Shown: piece by piece, positions 52,588-62,106 of the stretch
Layout of the letters: each line of letters begins with the position of its first letter
How positions within the stretch are numbered: the first letter of the stretch is position 1
Assembly: GCF_900114845.1 (NCBI RefSeq)
Contig: NZ_FOUK01000001.1
Location: 434,001-498,000, forward strand
From: Pimelobacter simplex
GTDB taxonomy: Bacteria; Actinomycetota; Actinomycetes; Propionibacteriales; Nocardioidaceae
Direction: 5' to 3'
DNA length: 64,000 nt
The notes under the pieces: model-generated
Told to the model about the DNA's origin: nothing
Seen by the model: only the letters and a program-made list of their open reading frames with translations
Database searches by the model: none
Program-made: the position numbers and the translations under genes

Positions 52588-55500
52588 TCAGGGCACGGTC
52601 ACCGCGCGGGTCGTGGTGGTCGCCGCGCCCCACCCGTCGGTGACGATCAGCGTGACCGTGTAGGTCCCGGCAGCCGGGAACGTGTGCGCCGGCGAGGTCG
52701 TCGTCGAGTCGGCCGATCCGTCACCCCACTGCCAGCGGTAGGCGAGGGTGTCGCCGGTGTCGGGATCGGACGAGCCGACCGCCGAGAAGTTGCACGCGAG
52801 GTTCGCGCAGGCCGGCGGGTTGAGGACCGCGACCGGCGCCCGGTTGCCCGGCGGCGTCGTGATGGTGACGGTCTGCGTCGCCGTGCCGGTGTCCCCCCAC
52901 TCGTCCTTCGCGGTGAGCACGACCGTGTAGGTGCCGGCCGCGGTGTAGGTCCGCGTCGGGACCGGTCCGGTGCCGCTGCCGTTGCCGAACGCCCACGAGT
53001 AGGTCAGCGTCGTGGCGTTCTCGTCGGTCGAGCCGCGGGCGTCGAAGGCGCACACGTTGTTGGTGCAGGAGACGGTGAAGCTCGCCACGGGCGGGTTGTT
53101 CGGCGGGTGGAGGACGGTCGCGTGGCGCTCGTAGATCACGCTGACGAAGTTGTGCTGGTCGATCGCCCGGACGCGCACGGTGTACGCGCCGGCCGGGATC
53201 ACCGGTGTCGTGTAGGAGAAGTTCGACCCGGGGGTGCCGGGGCTGTTGAGGAAGGCCGTGCGCCAGCTCGCGGTGGTGCTGGTGAACGCGCCCGACGAGC
53301 TCATGTACTGGCCGGCCGCGTTGACGATCGCGACGTCGACCTCCTGCATCGCCTGGTCGTCCTCGGCACGTCCGCTGACGAAGATCTTGCCGTCGGGGAA
53401 CTCGGTGCCCTCGGTCGGGCTGAGCAGCGCCTCGTTCATCACCGGCGGCTGGTCGCCCGGGTAGATCGGGTAGCGCGAGGTGGCGCCGGCCGTCGACGGG
53501 TCCTGCTGCCCGGCGCTGTCCCAGGCGTAGGCCGTCACGTTCCAGTCGCCCTGCGTCGGCAGCGCCACGTTGAGCGTCCATCCCGTGCTCGTCGCCCCCG
53601 GGTTGGCGAGGGTGGCGTCGAGGGTGGCGAAGGACGCCGACATGGTGCCGTTGGGCTGCAGGTACCGGCTGGTGTCGGCGTCACGGATGGCGACCCCGAC
53701 GCGCGCGACCCCCTTGTCGTCGGTCGCCCCGCCGGCCAGGTTGAGCAGCAGCACCTGCTGGCCGGTGATCGTCCCGGTCGGCGTGATGGTGGCGTTCGGC
53801 GGAGCGTCGCCGGGGATGGCGGCGTTGAGCGTCAGCCGGCCCTGGTTGGCCGACGACGTGCTGAGGCCGATCTGGTCGTCGGCACTGACCGTGAAGGTGT
53901 AGGTGCCGGGGCTGAGGTTGAACGGCGTCGTGTACGACCAGTTGTAGCTGGCCTGGTTGAGGTTGACCGGCGAGATCCGGTACGAGCCGGCGATCACGTT
54001 GGTGCCCCACGACCCGTCGGACGCGAGCCGCTCACCGGTCGAGTTGTTGCGGAGGGTGATGGTCACCTCGTTGAGCGCCTGGTCGTCGTTCGCCGAGCCG
54101 GTGAACGTGATCGGGCTGCCCGGCGTGACCGTCACCGGCTGCGCGGCCGTGGGCGGCACCATGACGGCCGGCTGGGTGATCGAGACCGTCGGCGGCTGGC
54201 CGTTCTCGCTCACGATCCAGCGCCGGTCGGCGGTGTCGAGCGAGGACTGGCCGGCGGTGTCGGACGACCGGGCCTGCGCCCACCACTCGTCCTCATAGGG
54301 GACCGTCACCTCGTACGACCAGGTCGTGCTGGTCGCGCCGACGACGTCAGGCGTGACCCGGAACGTGTGGTACGTGCCCGACACCGTGCCGTCGTCCTGC
54401 AGGTAGCGGTCCCGGCTGTCGCGCAGCGTGAAGCTGACGCCGTTGACGCCGATGTCGTCGGCCGCGGAGCCGGTGATCGTGAACGTCAGCTGGCGCAGCG
54501 GGCTCGGCGGCCCGGTGATGCTGGTCGTCGGCGGCCGGTCGTCGGTGCCGAACGTCTCGAACTTCTTGGTCGCCTTGGTGTTGTCGGCGGTGCCGTTGCC
54601 CGCGACCGCGCGCGCCCGGACGAGAAGCTCGCGGTTGGCCGTCATCGTGAGCGGCAGCCGCCAGGTGCGGGTGCTGCCGGTGCCCGGGTCGAGCGTGGCG
54701 TTGATCGTGTTGCTCGTCGTGCTGCCCCACGTGGTGAGGTCGTCGTTGAGGTAGCGGTTGGAGTTGCGGTCCATGATCTCGACCTCGACCCGCTGGACGC
54801 CCGACGCGGCCGTCGCGGTCCCGGTGATCTCGAACTGCTCGTCGACCGGCTTGATCCGGCCCTCGATCGGGTCGGTGATCACGGTCTGGGTGCCGTTCTG
54901 CGCGGGCACGTTGCCGAAGTCGAAGAACCCGATCCGGCCGACGTTGTAGCCGCCCTTGGTGTTGCCGTCACCGCCCACGAACAGGCCGCGCGGGGTCGCC
55001 TCGATGTGCTTGTCGCCCTCGTAGGAGTTGGACGTGACGAACCACTCGAGTGCGTGCCCGTCGGCCGGGTCCAGGGCCGCGAGGTGGAAGCGCTTCACGA
55101 CGGCGTCGCCCAGCGAGTAGCCGGACAGGCCCTGCCCGGTGCCGTACCCGACGTCGTCGAGCCCGGGCCACGGCACCGGCGCCGTCGCCGACTCGGACCA
55201 CTGGAAGTGGCCGCCGACGTAGATGCCCGCCTCCGTGATGGCGACCGAGTACGTCGAGTCGAACTGCCGCGTGATCCACACCGGCTTGGCGTCGGCGTCG
55301 TCGTTGAGGTTGAACCGGATGACCGTGTCGTTGATCGGCGGGCGGTCGCCGCCGGAGCCGCTGGTGACGACGAAGTACGAGTCGTCGGGGGAGATGTCGC
55401 CGCCGTACGCCCGCTGGATGCCGCCGACGAACTGCAGGTTGTCCTCCCACAGCGTGGTCCGCCACGGGGTCAGCTTGTTGGTGCGCGTGTTGATGATCGC

Positions 55501-58104
55501 GACGCCGTACCGGTTCTGGCCGTTGACCTGGCGGCCGGTGTGCACGACCAGCAGCCGACCCTCGTCGTGGGACAGCTTCAGCCGCTGCACGGCGAGCTCG
55601 CCGTTGGTGCCGATGCCGCCGGTGATGTTGTTGACGAAGTCGCTGCGGACCGCGCCGGTGACGCCGTCGACCGCCGCGAGCGCGCCGCGCGGCACGTTGT
55701 TGATGGTGGTGAAGCGCCCGCCGGCGTACACGGTGGAGTTGGTGACCGCGAGCTCGTTGACCTTGCCGTTCGCGTTGGCGGTGAACCCGGCGACCGGCGC
55801 ACCGGTCGTGGGATCGAGCCGGGCGATCGCCTTCTTGGACTGGCCGTTGACCGTCCCGAAGTTGCCCGAGATGTAGAGCTTCGTGCCGTCGGGCGAGGCC
55901 TCGACGGCGTCGACGCCGCCGTTGGTGAACGTCGGTCGGAAGCCGGTGTCGACCTGCCCCGTGCTCCAGTTGTATGCCGCCAGGCCGGCCTGGTTGACGA
56001 TCGCGCCGTTGTTGGGCTGGCGGATCGAGGTGAAGGTGCCGGCCACGTAGACCCGGTTGCCGACGACCTCGATGTCCCAGATCTCACCATCGGTGATGGT
56101 GGGCTGGTTCGTGCGCGGGGTGTCGGGGACGATCGCGGTGTGTCCCGGCGGCGGGGCGGGCAGCACCGCGGTGGCGCTGCTCGTGGTCTGGGCGGTGTGA
56201 CCGTGGCCGTCGTTCACGGTGAGCGTCACGGTGCGGGTGCCCGGCGTCGCGTACGTGTGCGACGGGTTGATGCCGGTCCCGGTCTGGCCGTCGCCGAACT
56301 GCCAGGAGTAGGTCAGCGCGTCCTTGTCCGGGTCGAAGGAGTGGGCGGCGTCCATCTCGCAGGTCAGGCCCGCGCAGCCGGAGGTGAACTCGGCCACCGG
56401 GGGCTCGTTCGTGCCGGTCGCGTCGACGCCCGGGTCGAGCACGACCGACAGGAGCATCGAGCGCGAGACCGACGTGCTGGTGGTGGCGGTGCGCCCGGCG
56501 ACCGGGCCCACCGGGACGGCGCCGTTCGAGTCGCCGACGATGCCGCTCACCTTGCCGGTGCCGGTCGCCGCCGCCTGGGTGCGGGTCGGCTCCCCGGCGG
56601 GCAGCGTCCACACCGTGTCCGTGGAGGACTTCTCGCTCCACACGTTGACCAGCCACGAGCCGGCGTTCGCCGCGGAGACGGCGGGCGTGGTGTGGCTGGT
56701 GGCCGAGGCGTCCGCACCCCCCAGCGCGGACGCCCCGACCACGGCCGGACCGGTGCTGCGGTAGGCCGCGACGGTCATCACCGACTTGGCCAGGGCGCTG
56801 CCGGTGACGGTCACCGTGCGCCCGGCGTCGGCGGCGGTCGCGGCCCGGGTCCAGGCCCGGCCGCGGATCCCGTTGCCGTCGCGCGACTGCAGCAGCGTCC
56901 AGCCGTCGATCGTGTCCGTGATCGTGCTCGTCGTCGTGTTGGTGACGAGGAAGAGCACCAGCCGGTCGCCCGGCTCGACGGACGCCGGGACCGTCACCGA
57001 GTGGCCCTGCCGGTTGCCGGCGGTGCTGGCCGCGGCGACGTAGGTGATCTCGCCGGCGGTGACGGCGACGTCCGGGCTGACCTGCTTGCTCGTGCTGTCC
57101 TGGTGGCTGCCGTCGCTGACCGTGAGGGTCACCGTGCGCGGTCCGGCGGAGGCATAGGTGTGGCTCGGCGTGCGTCCGGTGGCGGTGCCGCCGTCGCCGA
57201 ACGTCCAGGCGTAGGTGAGCGTGTCCCCGTCGGGGTCGCTCGAGCCGGAGGCGTCGAACGAGCAGACGAGCCCGTTGCAGCCCGCGGTGAACGCCGCGGT
57301 GGGCGGGCCGTCCGAGAGGTCGCCGGGGCTGATCACGACGGAGAACGTCGCCGACCGGGACGCCGTCGTGCTCGTGGTCGCGGTCCGGGCGGCGGCGGTG
57401 CCGGTCGCGACCGGAGCGCCCGAGTCACCCCAGGAGGCGCTGACCTTCCCGGTGCCGGTCGCGGCGTCCGTGCCGCGCGACGTCGTGCCGGCGGGCAGCG
57501 TCCACACCGTGTCGGTCGAGGACTTCTCCGACCAGTAGCCCATCAGCCACGAGCCGGCCGCGGCGACCGGCACGGCCGGTGCGACGTGGCTCATGCCGGA
57601 CGTGTCGGTCCCGCCGGCGACCGCGGTCACCGTGGGGGTGAGTCCGGTGCTGCGGTAGGCGCTCACCGTGACGACCGACTTGGCGGCCGCGCTCGTCGTG
57701 ACCGTCACGTTGGCGTTGGGGTCGGCGGCGGTCGCCGTCCTGCTCCACAGCCGGCTGCGGATCCCGTTGCCGTCGCGAGTGGCGAGGAGCTGCCAGCCGG
57801 CCAGGTCGGCGATCGTGCTGGTCGTCGAGTTGGTGGTGAGGGCGAGGACGAGGACGTCGCCGGCCTGGGCGGCGGCCGGCACCCGCACCGTGTGCGCGGT
57901 GCGGTTGCCGTTCGTGCTGGCCGAGGCGACGAACCCGATCGTGCCCGGCGCGGCCTGCGCGGCGGGTGTGAGGAACGGTAGTGGCGCGAGTGCGGGGACG
58001 AGCATCATGACTGCCGTGATGGGGACGAGCAGCCACGCGACATGACGCCGCAGTCGGCCGGGGACCGGTTGATGCCGACTGATCCTGGCTGAACACATGT
58101 GCAT
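52588..58104 (-). CDS. giant secreted PKD/propeller/Ig-like protein
   Basis: 1838-residue exported protein, the largest gene here. Signal peptide about residues 1-48 (start MHMCSARISR). Modules in order: beta-rich module A (about 48-261; GNRTAHTVRVPAAAQAGD, RTATAADPNANVTVTTSAAA), PKD (266-340), module A again (345-565), PKD (571-650), a propeller (about 658-1068; VGNRVYVAGTFTSIRQ, LYISGNFGTVNGQSKKAIA), four Ig-like modules (about 1078-1665; for example ITGSAADDIGVNGVSFTLRD) and two C-terminal PKD domains (1671, 1755; WAFGNGSG, WQWGDGS). No sorting or anchoring signal. Shares modules with the 958-residue protein at 34899. Its place inside the EPS locus suggests a matrix or surface protein; function is inferred. 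Confidence 0.85.
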   Translation of the reverse strand: MHMCSARISRHQPVPGRLRRHVAWLLVPITAVMMLVPALAPLPFLTPAAQAAPGTIGFVASASTNGNRTAHTVRVPAAAQAGDVLVLALTTNSTTSTIADLAGWQLLATRDGNGIRSRLWSRTATAADPNANVTVTTSAAAKSVVTVSAYRSTGLTPTVTAVAGGTDTSGMSHVAPAVPVAAAGSWLMGYWSEKSSTDTVWTLPAGTTSRGTDAATGTGKVSASWGDSGAPVATGTAAARTATTSTTASRSATFSVVISPGDLSDGPPTAAFTAGCNGLVCSFDASGSSDPDGDTLTYAWTFGDGGTATGRTPSHTYASAGPRTVTLTVSDGSHQDSTSKQVSPDVAVTAGEITYVAAASTAGNRQGHSVTVPASVEPGDRLVLFLVTNTTTSTITDTIDGWTLLQSRDGNGIRGRAWTRAATAADAGRTVTVTGSALAKSVMTVAAYRSTGPAVVGASALGGADASATSHTTPAVSAANAGSWLVNVWSEKSSTDTVWTLPAGEPTRTQAAATGTGKVSGIVGDSNGAVPVGPVAGRTATTSTSVSRSMLLSVVLDPGVDATGTNEPPVAEFTSGCAGLTCEMDAAHSFDPDKDALTYSWQFGDGQTGTGINPSHTYATPGTRTVTLTVNDGHGHTAQTTSSATAVLPAPPPGHTAIVPDTPRTNQPTITDGEIWDIEVVGNRVYVAGTFTSIRQPNNGAIVNQAGLAAYNWSTGQVDTGFRPTFTNGGVDAVEASPDGTKLYISGNFGTVNGQSKKAIARLDPTTGAPVAGFTANANGKVNELAVTNSTVYAGGRFTTINNVPRGALAAVDGVTGAVRSDFVNNITGGIGTNGELAVQRLKLSHDEGRLLVVHTGRQVNGQNRYGVAIINTRTNKLTPWRTTLWEDNLQFVGGIQRAYGGDISPDDSYFVVTSGSGGDRPPINDTVIRFNLNDDADAKPVWITRQFDSTYSVAITEAGIYVGGHFQWSESATAPVPWPGLDDVGYGTGQGLSGYSLGDAVVKRFHLAALDPADGHALEWFVTSNSYEGDKHIEATPRGLFVGGDGNTKGGYNVGRIGFFDFGNVPAQNGTQTVITDPIEGRIKPVDEQFEITGTATAASGVQRVEVEIMDRNSNRYLNDDLTTWGSTTSNTINATLDPGTGSTRTWRLPLTMTANRELLVRARAVAGNGTADNTKATKKFETFGTDDRPPTTSITGPPSPLRQLTFTITGSAADDIGVNGVSFTLRDSRDRYLQDDGTVSGTYHTFRVTPDVVGATSTTWSYEVTVPYEDEWWAQARSSDTAGQSSLDTADRRWIVSENGQPPTVSITQPAVMVPPTAAQPVTVTPGSPITFTGSANDDQALNEVTITLRNNSTGERLASDGSWGTNVIAGSYRISPVNLNQASYNWSYTTPFNLSPGTYTFTVSADDQIGLSTSSANQGRLTLNAAIPGDAPPNATITPTGTITGQQVLLLNLAGGATDDKGVARVGVAIRDADTSRYLQPNGTMSASFATLDATLANPGATSTGWTLNVALPTQGDWNVTAYAWDSAGQQDPSTAGATSRYPIYPGDQPPVMNEALLSPTEGTEFPDGKIFVSGRAEDDQAMQEVDVAIVNAAGQYMSSSGAFTSTTASWRTAFLNSPGTPGSNFSYTTPVIPAGAYTVRVRAIDQHNFVSVIYERHATVLHPPNNPPVASFTVSCTNNVCAFDARGSTDENATTLTYSWAFGNGSGTGPVPTRTYTAAGTYTVVLTAKDEWGDTGTATQTVTITTPPGNRAPVAVLNPPACANLACNFSAVGSSDPDTGDTLAYRWQWGDGSADSTTTSPAHTFPAAGTYTVTLIVTDGWGAATTTTRAVTVP

Positions 58105-58181
58105 CACCCGTCCCCGCACTCGCACGGCCCCCGGTCCCGAGGGCTCTGCGATCGTGTCAACCGCTCCCGGTGGCGGCATGA

Positions 58182-58257
58182 CCGATATTGGGCAGGAATC
58201 CCCCATCCCTGCTGGGTTTCCGGGACCGGTCACCCCAGCCCTCCCACAAATTGGGGG
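58182..58257. promoter_or_regulatory. AT-rich boxes in the giant-protein/wzz divergent region
   Basis: CCGATATTGG (58182-58191) and CCCACAAATTGGGGG (58243-58257), two AT-cored boxes flanked by C and G runs in the 239-nt divergent region. Similar to 50123 and 52520. Otherwise this stretch shows no clear gene, terminator or promoter. Confidence 0.35.
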
Positions 58258-58343
58258 TATCCCGGCACAGGCCCTCCCGGAGCCCTGAGACGCGCTCATG
58301 ATGAGGCGATCCGACGAGCCGGTCGTCGGGTTGGGGAGGTGTC

Positions 58344-59759
58344 ATGGGCCAGCTCCGGAGGGTCACACCGCGTTTCATCATGGGCGCCGCGGTCGCCGCG
58401 GTCCTCGCTGTCGTGCTCGGCGCGGGGGCCGGCGCGACCTGGGCGCGGCACCGCGACCAGCAGCACACCGCGACCGCGGTGATCATGCTCGCCCCCTCGG
58501 AGGGCAATGCGTACAGCCCGGGCGGGCGCGGCGACGACCTGGTCAACCTCGAGACCGAGGCCCAGGTGCTCCAGTCGGACGCGGTCGCCCGCGCCGTCCT
58601 CGCGACGTTGAAGGAGTCGGGCACGCCGGCCGACCTGCTCGCCGCGATCCAGGTCGAGGTGCCGCCCAACACGCAGCTGCTCGACATCACCGCACGCGGA
58701 CCCGACGACGCGACCGCCCTGGCCCGGGCCTCGGCCTTCGCCAAGGTCTACCTCGACTACCGGAAGTCCCGCACCGTCGCGGCGATCACGGACCGCACGT
58801 CGCGGCTCGAGGCGCTCGTGAAGCTGCGCGAGAACGAGCGCAACGCGACGGTGAAGAAGCTCGACCTGCTGGGGTCCGGCGACCCGCGGCGCGGGCCGCT
58901 CGACCAGCAGGCCCAGGAGCTGATCGTCCAGATCAGCTCGCTGCGCGCCCAGCTGGCCGCGGTCCAGGCCGTCGGCCTCGACCCCGGCCAGGTGGTCACC
59001 CCGGGACAGGTGACGGCACCCGGACCGTGGGCCGATCCGCTGCGCGCAGGCCTTCTGGGGGGAAGCCTGGCGCTGCTGCTGACCCTGTCCGTGGTGGTGG
59101 TCCGGTCCGGGCGCACCGCGCCCGACGTCGTACGGCGGCTGGAGGACCTCGCAGATGCGGGGCCCACGCCGCTCGGCGTCCTCCGGGCCCCGGTCCGGGC
59201 CGACAGCGACGTGATCGCCCACGCGCGATCCGTGGTGCTCGCTGCCGGCTCGGACCGGCCTCCGGTCGTGACCGTCGCACCGCCGGTGCGCGACAAGGCG
59301 CTGACGTTCGCGGCCCTGGTCGAGTCGTTCGCCCGAGCCCGCTACGAGGTCGTGGGCGTCGACCTGACCCGCCCCGACGACCTCGCCGCGATGGCGAGCC
59401 TGGTGCTGCAGGAGGCCGTCGTGGACGACGTCCTCGTGGAGGACGGGCACTTCCGCAGCCGGTTGCGGCCGCTGGTCAAGGACGGCGTTCCGGCGCCGGA
59501 CCCGGCGAGCTTCGGCGACCTCGCGGCCTCGGCGGAGATGGCCCGCAGCCTGGCCGAGCTCGCCAAGCACGCCGACCTCGTGCTGGTCCGCGCGCCCGGC
59601 TTCGGCACGGCCGTCGGCCGGGCCCTGCTCGGAGCCTCCACGGCCGTCCTCGTCGAGGTCCGGACCGGCCGCTGCCGGCGCTCCGACATCGACGAGGTCG
59701 TCGCCGCGGCATCCCGCACCGGCACGCAGGTTGTGGGCCTGCTGGGGGTGGACGCGTGA
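58344..59759 (+). CDS. Wzz-like chain-length protein with degenerate BY-kinase domain
   Basis: 471-residue polysaccharide co-polymerase. Two membrane segments flank the extracytoplasmic part (about 13-31 and 230-250), with the coiled coil around 140-215 (RLEALVKLRENERNATVKKL, LDQQAQELIVQISSLRAQLA). The C-terminal cytoplasmic half mirrors a bacterial tyrosine kinase fold, but Walker A reads PPVRDKAL instead of PGEGKST, and VVGVDLTRPDDL replaces the Walker A' D-A-D. Kinase activity is therefore unlikely. No Tyr-rich tail. It heads the plus-strand EPS operon; the next gene overlaps by 4 nt. Confidence 0.82.
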   Translation: MGQLRRVTPRFIMGAAVAAVLAVVLGAGAGATWARHRDQQHTATAVIMLAPSEGNAYSPGGRGDDLVNLETEAQVLQSDAVARAVLATLKESGTPADLLAAIQVEVPPNTQLLDITARGPDDATALARASAFAKVYLDYRKSRTVAAITDRTSRLEALVKLRENERNATVKKLDLLGSGDPRRGPLDQQAQELIVQISSLRAQLAAVQAVGLDPGQVVTPGQVTAPGPWADPLRAGLLGGSLALLLTLSVVVVRSGRTAPDVVRRLEDLADAGPTPLGVLRAPVRADSDVIAHARSVVLAAGSDRPPVVTVAPPVRDKALTFAALVESFARARYEVVGVDLTRPDDLAAMASLVLQEAVVDDVLVEDGHFRSRLRPLVKDGVPAPDPASFGDLAASAEMARSLAELAKHADLVLVRAPGFGTAVGRALLGASTAVLVEVRTGRCRRSDIDEVVAAASRTGTQVVGLLGVDA

Positions 59760-61234
59760 AGGAGCTCGACGGGGAGCGCCGGCACCTGCGCGCGGTCGCG
59801 CGGGGGAGTGCGGCGACCCTGGCCGGTGCGGTGCTCAGCACGATCGCCGGCTTCGGGCTGGTGCTCGTCGTCACCCGCAGCGTCGCGCCGGACACGGCGG
59901 GCCGGTTCTTCGCGGCCACCGCGGTCTTCCTCGTCGCGCTCGCGGCGGCCGGCCTGGGCACCGACACCGGGCTGGCCCGGTTCGTGCTGCGCGACGACCG
60001 GCCGGACGCCGTCCGCGCGCTGGTGCGGACCGCGGCACTGCCGGTGCTGCTGACCGCCTTCGCCCTCGCGCTGGCGCTCGGCACCTGGTGGCCCGACACC
60101 CGCGCGCTCGTGTGGGCGCTGCCGCTCGCCGCGGCCACCGATCTCTGCCTGGCGGCCGTCCGGGCGCACGCGCTGTTCCGCGCGACCGTCGTCGTCGACC
60201 GGATCGTGCGGCCTGCCGTGCAGATCCTCTTCGTCGCGGTGGCGCTCGTCGCCGGACTGCCCGGCGCCGGCCTGGCCACCGCCTGGGCCGCGGCGTACGT
60301 CGTCAGCGCGCTGCTCGCGCTCCGCTCGCTGCGCGTCCTCGTCGGCAAGGGGCAGCGCGGTGCAGCGGTCGTCGGCCCCCGCGAGTACTGGCGGTTCACC
60401 GGCCCGCGTGCCGTCGCCCGCATCGCGCAGGTCGGCGTGCAGCGCCTCGACATCGTGCTCGTGGCCTGGCTCCTCTCGCCCACGGACGCGGCGGTCTACA
60501 CGGTCGCGACCCGGTTCGTCGTCTTCGGCCAGCTCGCCAACCAGGCCGTCTCGTCGGTGGTGCAGCCGCGCTTCACGATGATCCTCGCGTCCGAGGACGA
60601 CGACGCCCCCGGCCTGGTCGACCGCGTGTTCGGCGTCAGCACGTGCTGGAGCGTGCTGCTCGCGTGGCCGGTCTACCTCGCCGTCGCCGCCGCACCCGCC
60701 GCCTACCTGGGGTGGTTCGGCTCGTCATACACCCGCGGCGAGGCGGTCGTCGTCGCGGTCGTGATGGCCGGCGGCATGCTCGTGGCAGTGGCGTCCGGCC
60801 CGGTGGACACGCTGCTGCTGATGACCGGGCGCAGCGGGCTGAGCCTGGCCAACACGCTCGCTGCGCTCGCCCTCGACGTCGGCCTGTGCCTGCTGCTCGT
60901 GCCCCGGATCGGCATCGCCGGCGCGGCGATCGCCTGGGTGGTCGCGGTCGTGGTGCGCTGCGTGCTGGCGGTCGTGCAGCTGCGTGCCGACATCGGGCTG
61001 CGGCCGCCGGTCGCCGACCTGGCGCTCGCCGCCGCACTCCCCGTCGCGTGCGTCGGCCTCCCGGTCGCGCTGCTCGGTGTCCTCACCGGGCTGACCCCGG
61101 CCACCTGGCTGGCCGCGGTCGCCGTCGCCGGCCTGGGGTACGGCGCCGTCGTGTGGCGGCTGCGCCGCCGGCTCGCCGTCGACGTCTTCGTGACGGGCTT
61201 CCGGTCCCGGCGGCGTCTCGCGGTGGCGGCATGA
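59756..61234 (+). CDS. Wzx-like polysaccharide flippase
   Basis: 492-residue integral membrane protein of the MOP/Wzx group with about 12-14 membrane helices, moving lipid-linked oligosaccharide across the membrane. Begins GTG (VKELDGERRHLRAVARGSAA) with the typical first helix AGAVLSTIAGFGLVLVVTRS. The central YWRFTGPRAVARIAQVGVQR loop and the VYTVATRFVVFGQLANQAVS helix match the polysaccharide-synthesis protein family. It overlaps both neighbours by 4 nt, so it is firmly in the wzz-wzx-sulfotransferase-methyltransferase operon. No Wzy polymerase is seen in the window. Confidence 0.9.
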   Translation: MKELDGERRHLRAVARGSAATLAGAVLSTIAGFGLVLVVTRSVAPDTAGRFFAATAVFLVALAAAGLGTDTGLARFVLRDDRPDAVRALVRTAALPVLLTAFALALALGTWWPDTRALVWALPLAAATDLCLAAVRAHALFRATVVVDRIVRPAVQILFVAVALVAGLPGAGLATAWAAAYVVSALLALRSLRVLVGKGQRGAAVVGPREYWRFTGPRAVARIAQVGVQRLDIVLVAWLLSPTDAAVYTVATRFVVFGQLANQAVSSVVQPRFTMILASEDDDAPGLVDRVFGVSTCWSVLLAWPVYLAVAAAPAAYLGWFGSSYTRGEAVVVAVVMAGGMLVAVASGPVDTLLLMTGRSGLSLANTLAALALDVGLCLLLVPRIGIAGAAIAWVVAVVVRCVLAVVQLRADIGLRPPVADLALAAALPVACVGLPVALLGVLTGLTPATWLAAVAVAGLGYGAVVWRLRRRLAVDVFVTGFRSRRRLAVAA

Positions 61235-62106
61235 TCCGCGCGGCCGCGAGCCGGCTGCGGCGCCGGCTCCCGCTGCCCCTGCGCCGCACGGCGCGCGCGG
61301 GTCTGCTCGCCTGGGGCTGGCTGACCGCCGACCTGCGCCAGGAGCCGGACATCCTCGTCGTCGGCGCGCAGCGGGCCGGCACCACCACGGTCTTCCGCCT
61401 CCTCAGCGAGCACCCGGCCCTGTGCCGGCCCACGGTCGACAAGGGCACCGGCTACTTCGACGACGGCTACCGGCACGGCCGGCGCTGGTACCGCGCGCAC
61501 TTCCCCCTCCGCCGGAGCGCGCGCGACCGGATCACGTTCGAGTGCAGCGGCTACTACCTCTTCCACCCGCTCGCCGCCGAGCGGATCGCCCGCGACCTGC
61601 CCGATTGCCAGGTGGTCGTGATGGTGCGCGACCCGGTCGCCCGCGCGTACTCCGCGCACCGGCACGAGACGGCGCGCGGCTTCGACACGCTGCCCTTCGC
61701 GGACGCCGTCGCGCGCGAGGCGGTGCGGACCGCCGGGCAGGCCGACATGCTCGCCGCGGACCCGGAGGCGACCAGCTTCGCGCACCGGCACCACGCCTAC
61801 CTGGCACGCGGCGACTACGCCGCCCAGATCGCCCGCTACGTCACGGCCCTGGGCCGGGCCCGCGTGCACGTCGTCGATGCCGACGCGCTGTTCGCCGACC
61901 CGGTCGAGGTGTACGTCGACCTGCAGCGCCGGCTCGGCCTGCCGGTGCACCGCCCGGCCGAGGTCGGGCGCTGGAACGAGCGCCCCGGAACTCCGCTGCC
62001 CCCCGACCTGGCGGCCGAGCTCCGCCACCACTTCGACGCACCCGACGCCGCCCTGGTCCCGTACCTGGGCCGGGTGCCTCACTGGCGAGAGGAATCCCTG
62101 TCATGA
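61231..62106 (+). CDS. PAPS-dependent sulfotransferase
   Basis: 291-residue carbohydrate-type sulfotransferase. The 5'-phosphosulfate loop is VVGAQRAGTTTVFRLLSEHP (about 48-67) and the 3'-phosphate motif is VVMVRDPVARAYSAHRHE (about 131-148). The DKGTGYFDDG and WYRAHFPL segments are typical of heparan/nodulation-type enzymes. An N-terminal basic and hydrophobic stretch (RRLPLPLRRTARAGLLAWGW) may give membrane association. It sits in the EPS operon with 4-nt overlaps, which implies a sulfated exopolysaccharide or sulfolipid. Acceptor unknown. Confidence 0.9.
   Translation: MIRAAASRLRRRLPLPLRRTARAGLLAWGWLTADLRQEPDILVVGAQRAGTTTVFRLLSEHPALCRPTVDKGTGYFDDGYRHGRRWYRAHFPLRRSARDRITFECSGYYLFHPLAAERIARDLPDCQVVVMVRDPVARAYSAHRHETARGFDTLPFADAVAREAVRTAGQADMLAADPEATSFAHRHHAYLARGDYAAQIARYVTALGRARVHVVDADALFADPVEVYVDLQRRLGLPVHRPAEVGRWNERPGTPLPPDLAAELRHHFDAPDAALVPYLGRVPHWREESLS

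Noticed and set aside
52432..57981. 1849-codon open frame on the plus strand opposite the giant secreted protein
   Set aside because: Arg/Gly/Val-rich composition without domains is typical of antisense frames in 73 % GC DNA; the minus strand has a signal peptide, PKD and propeller modules.
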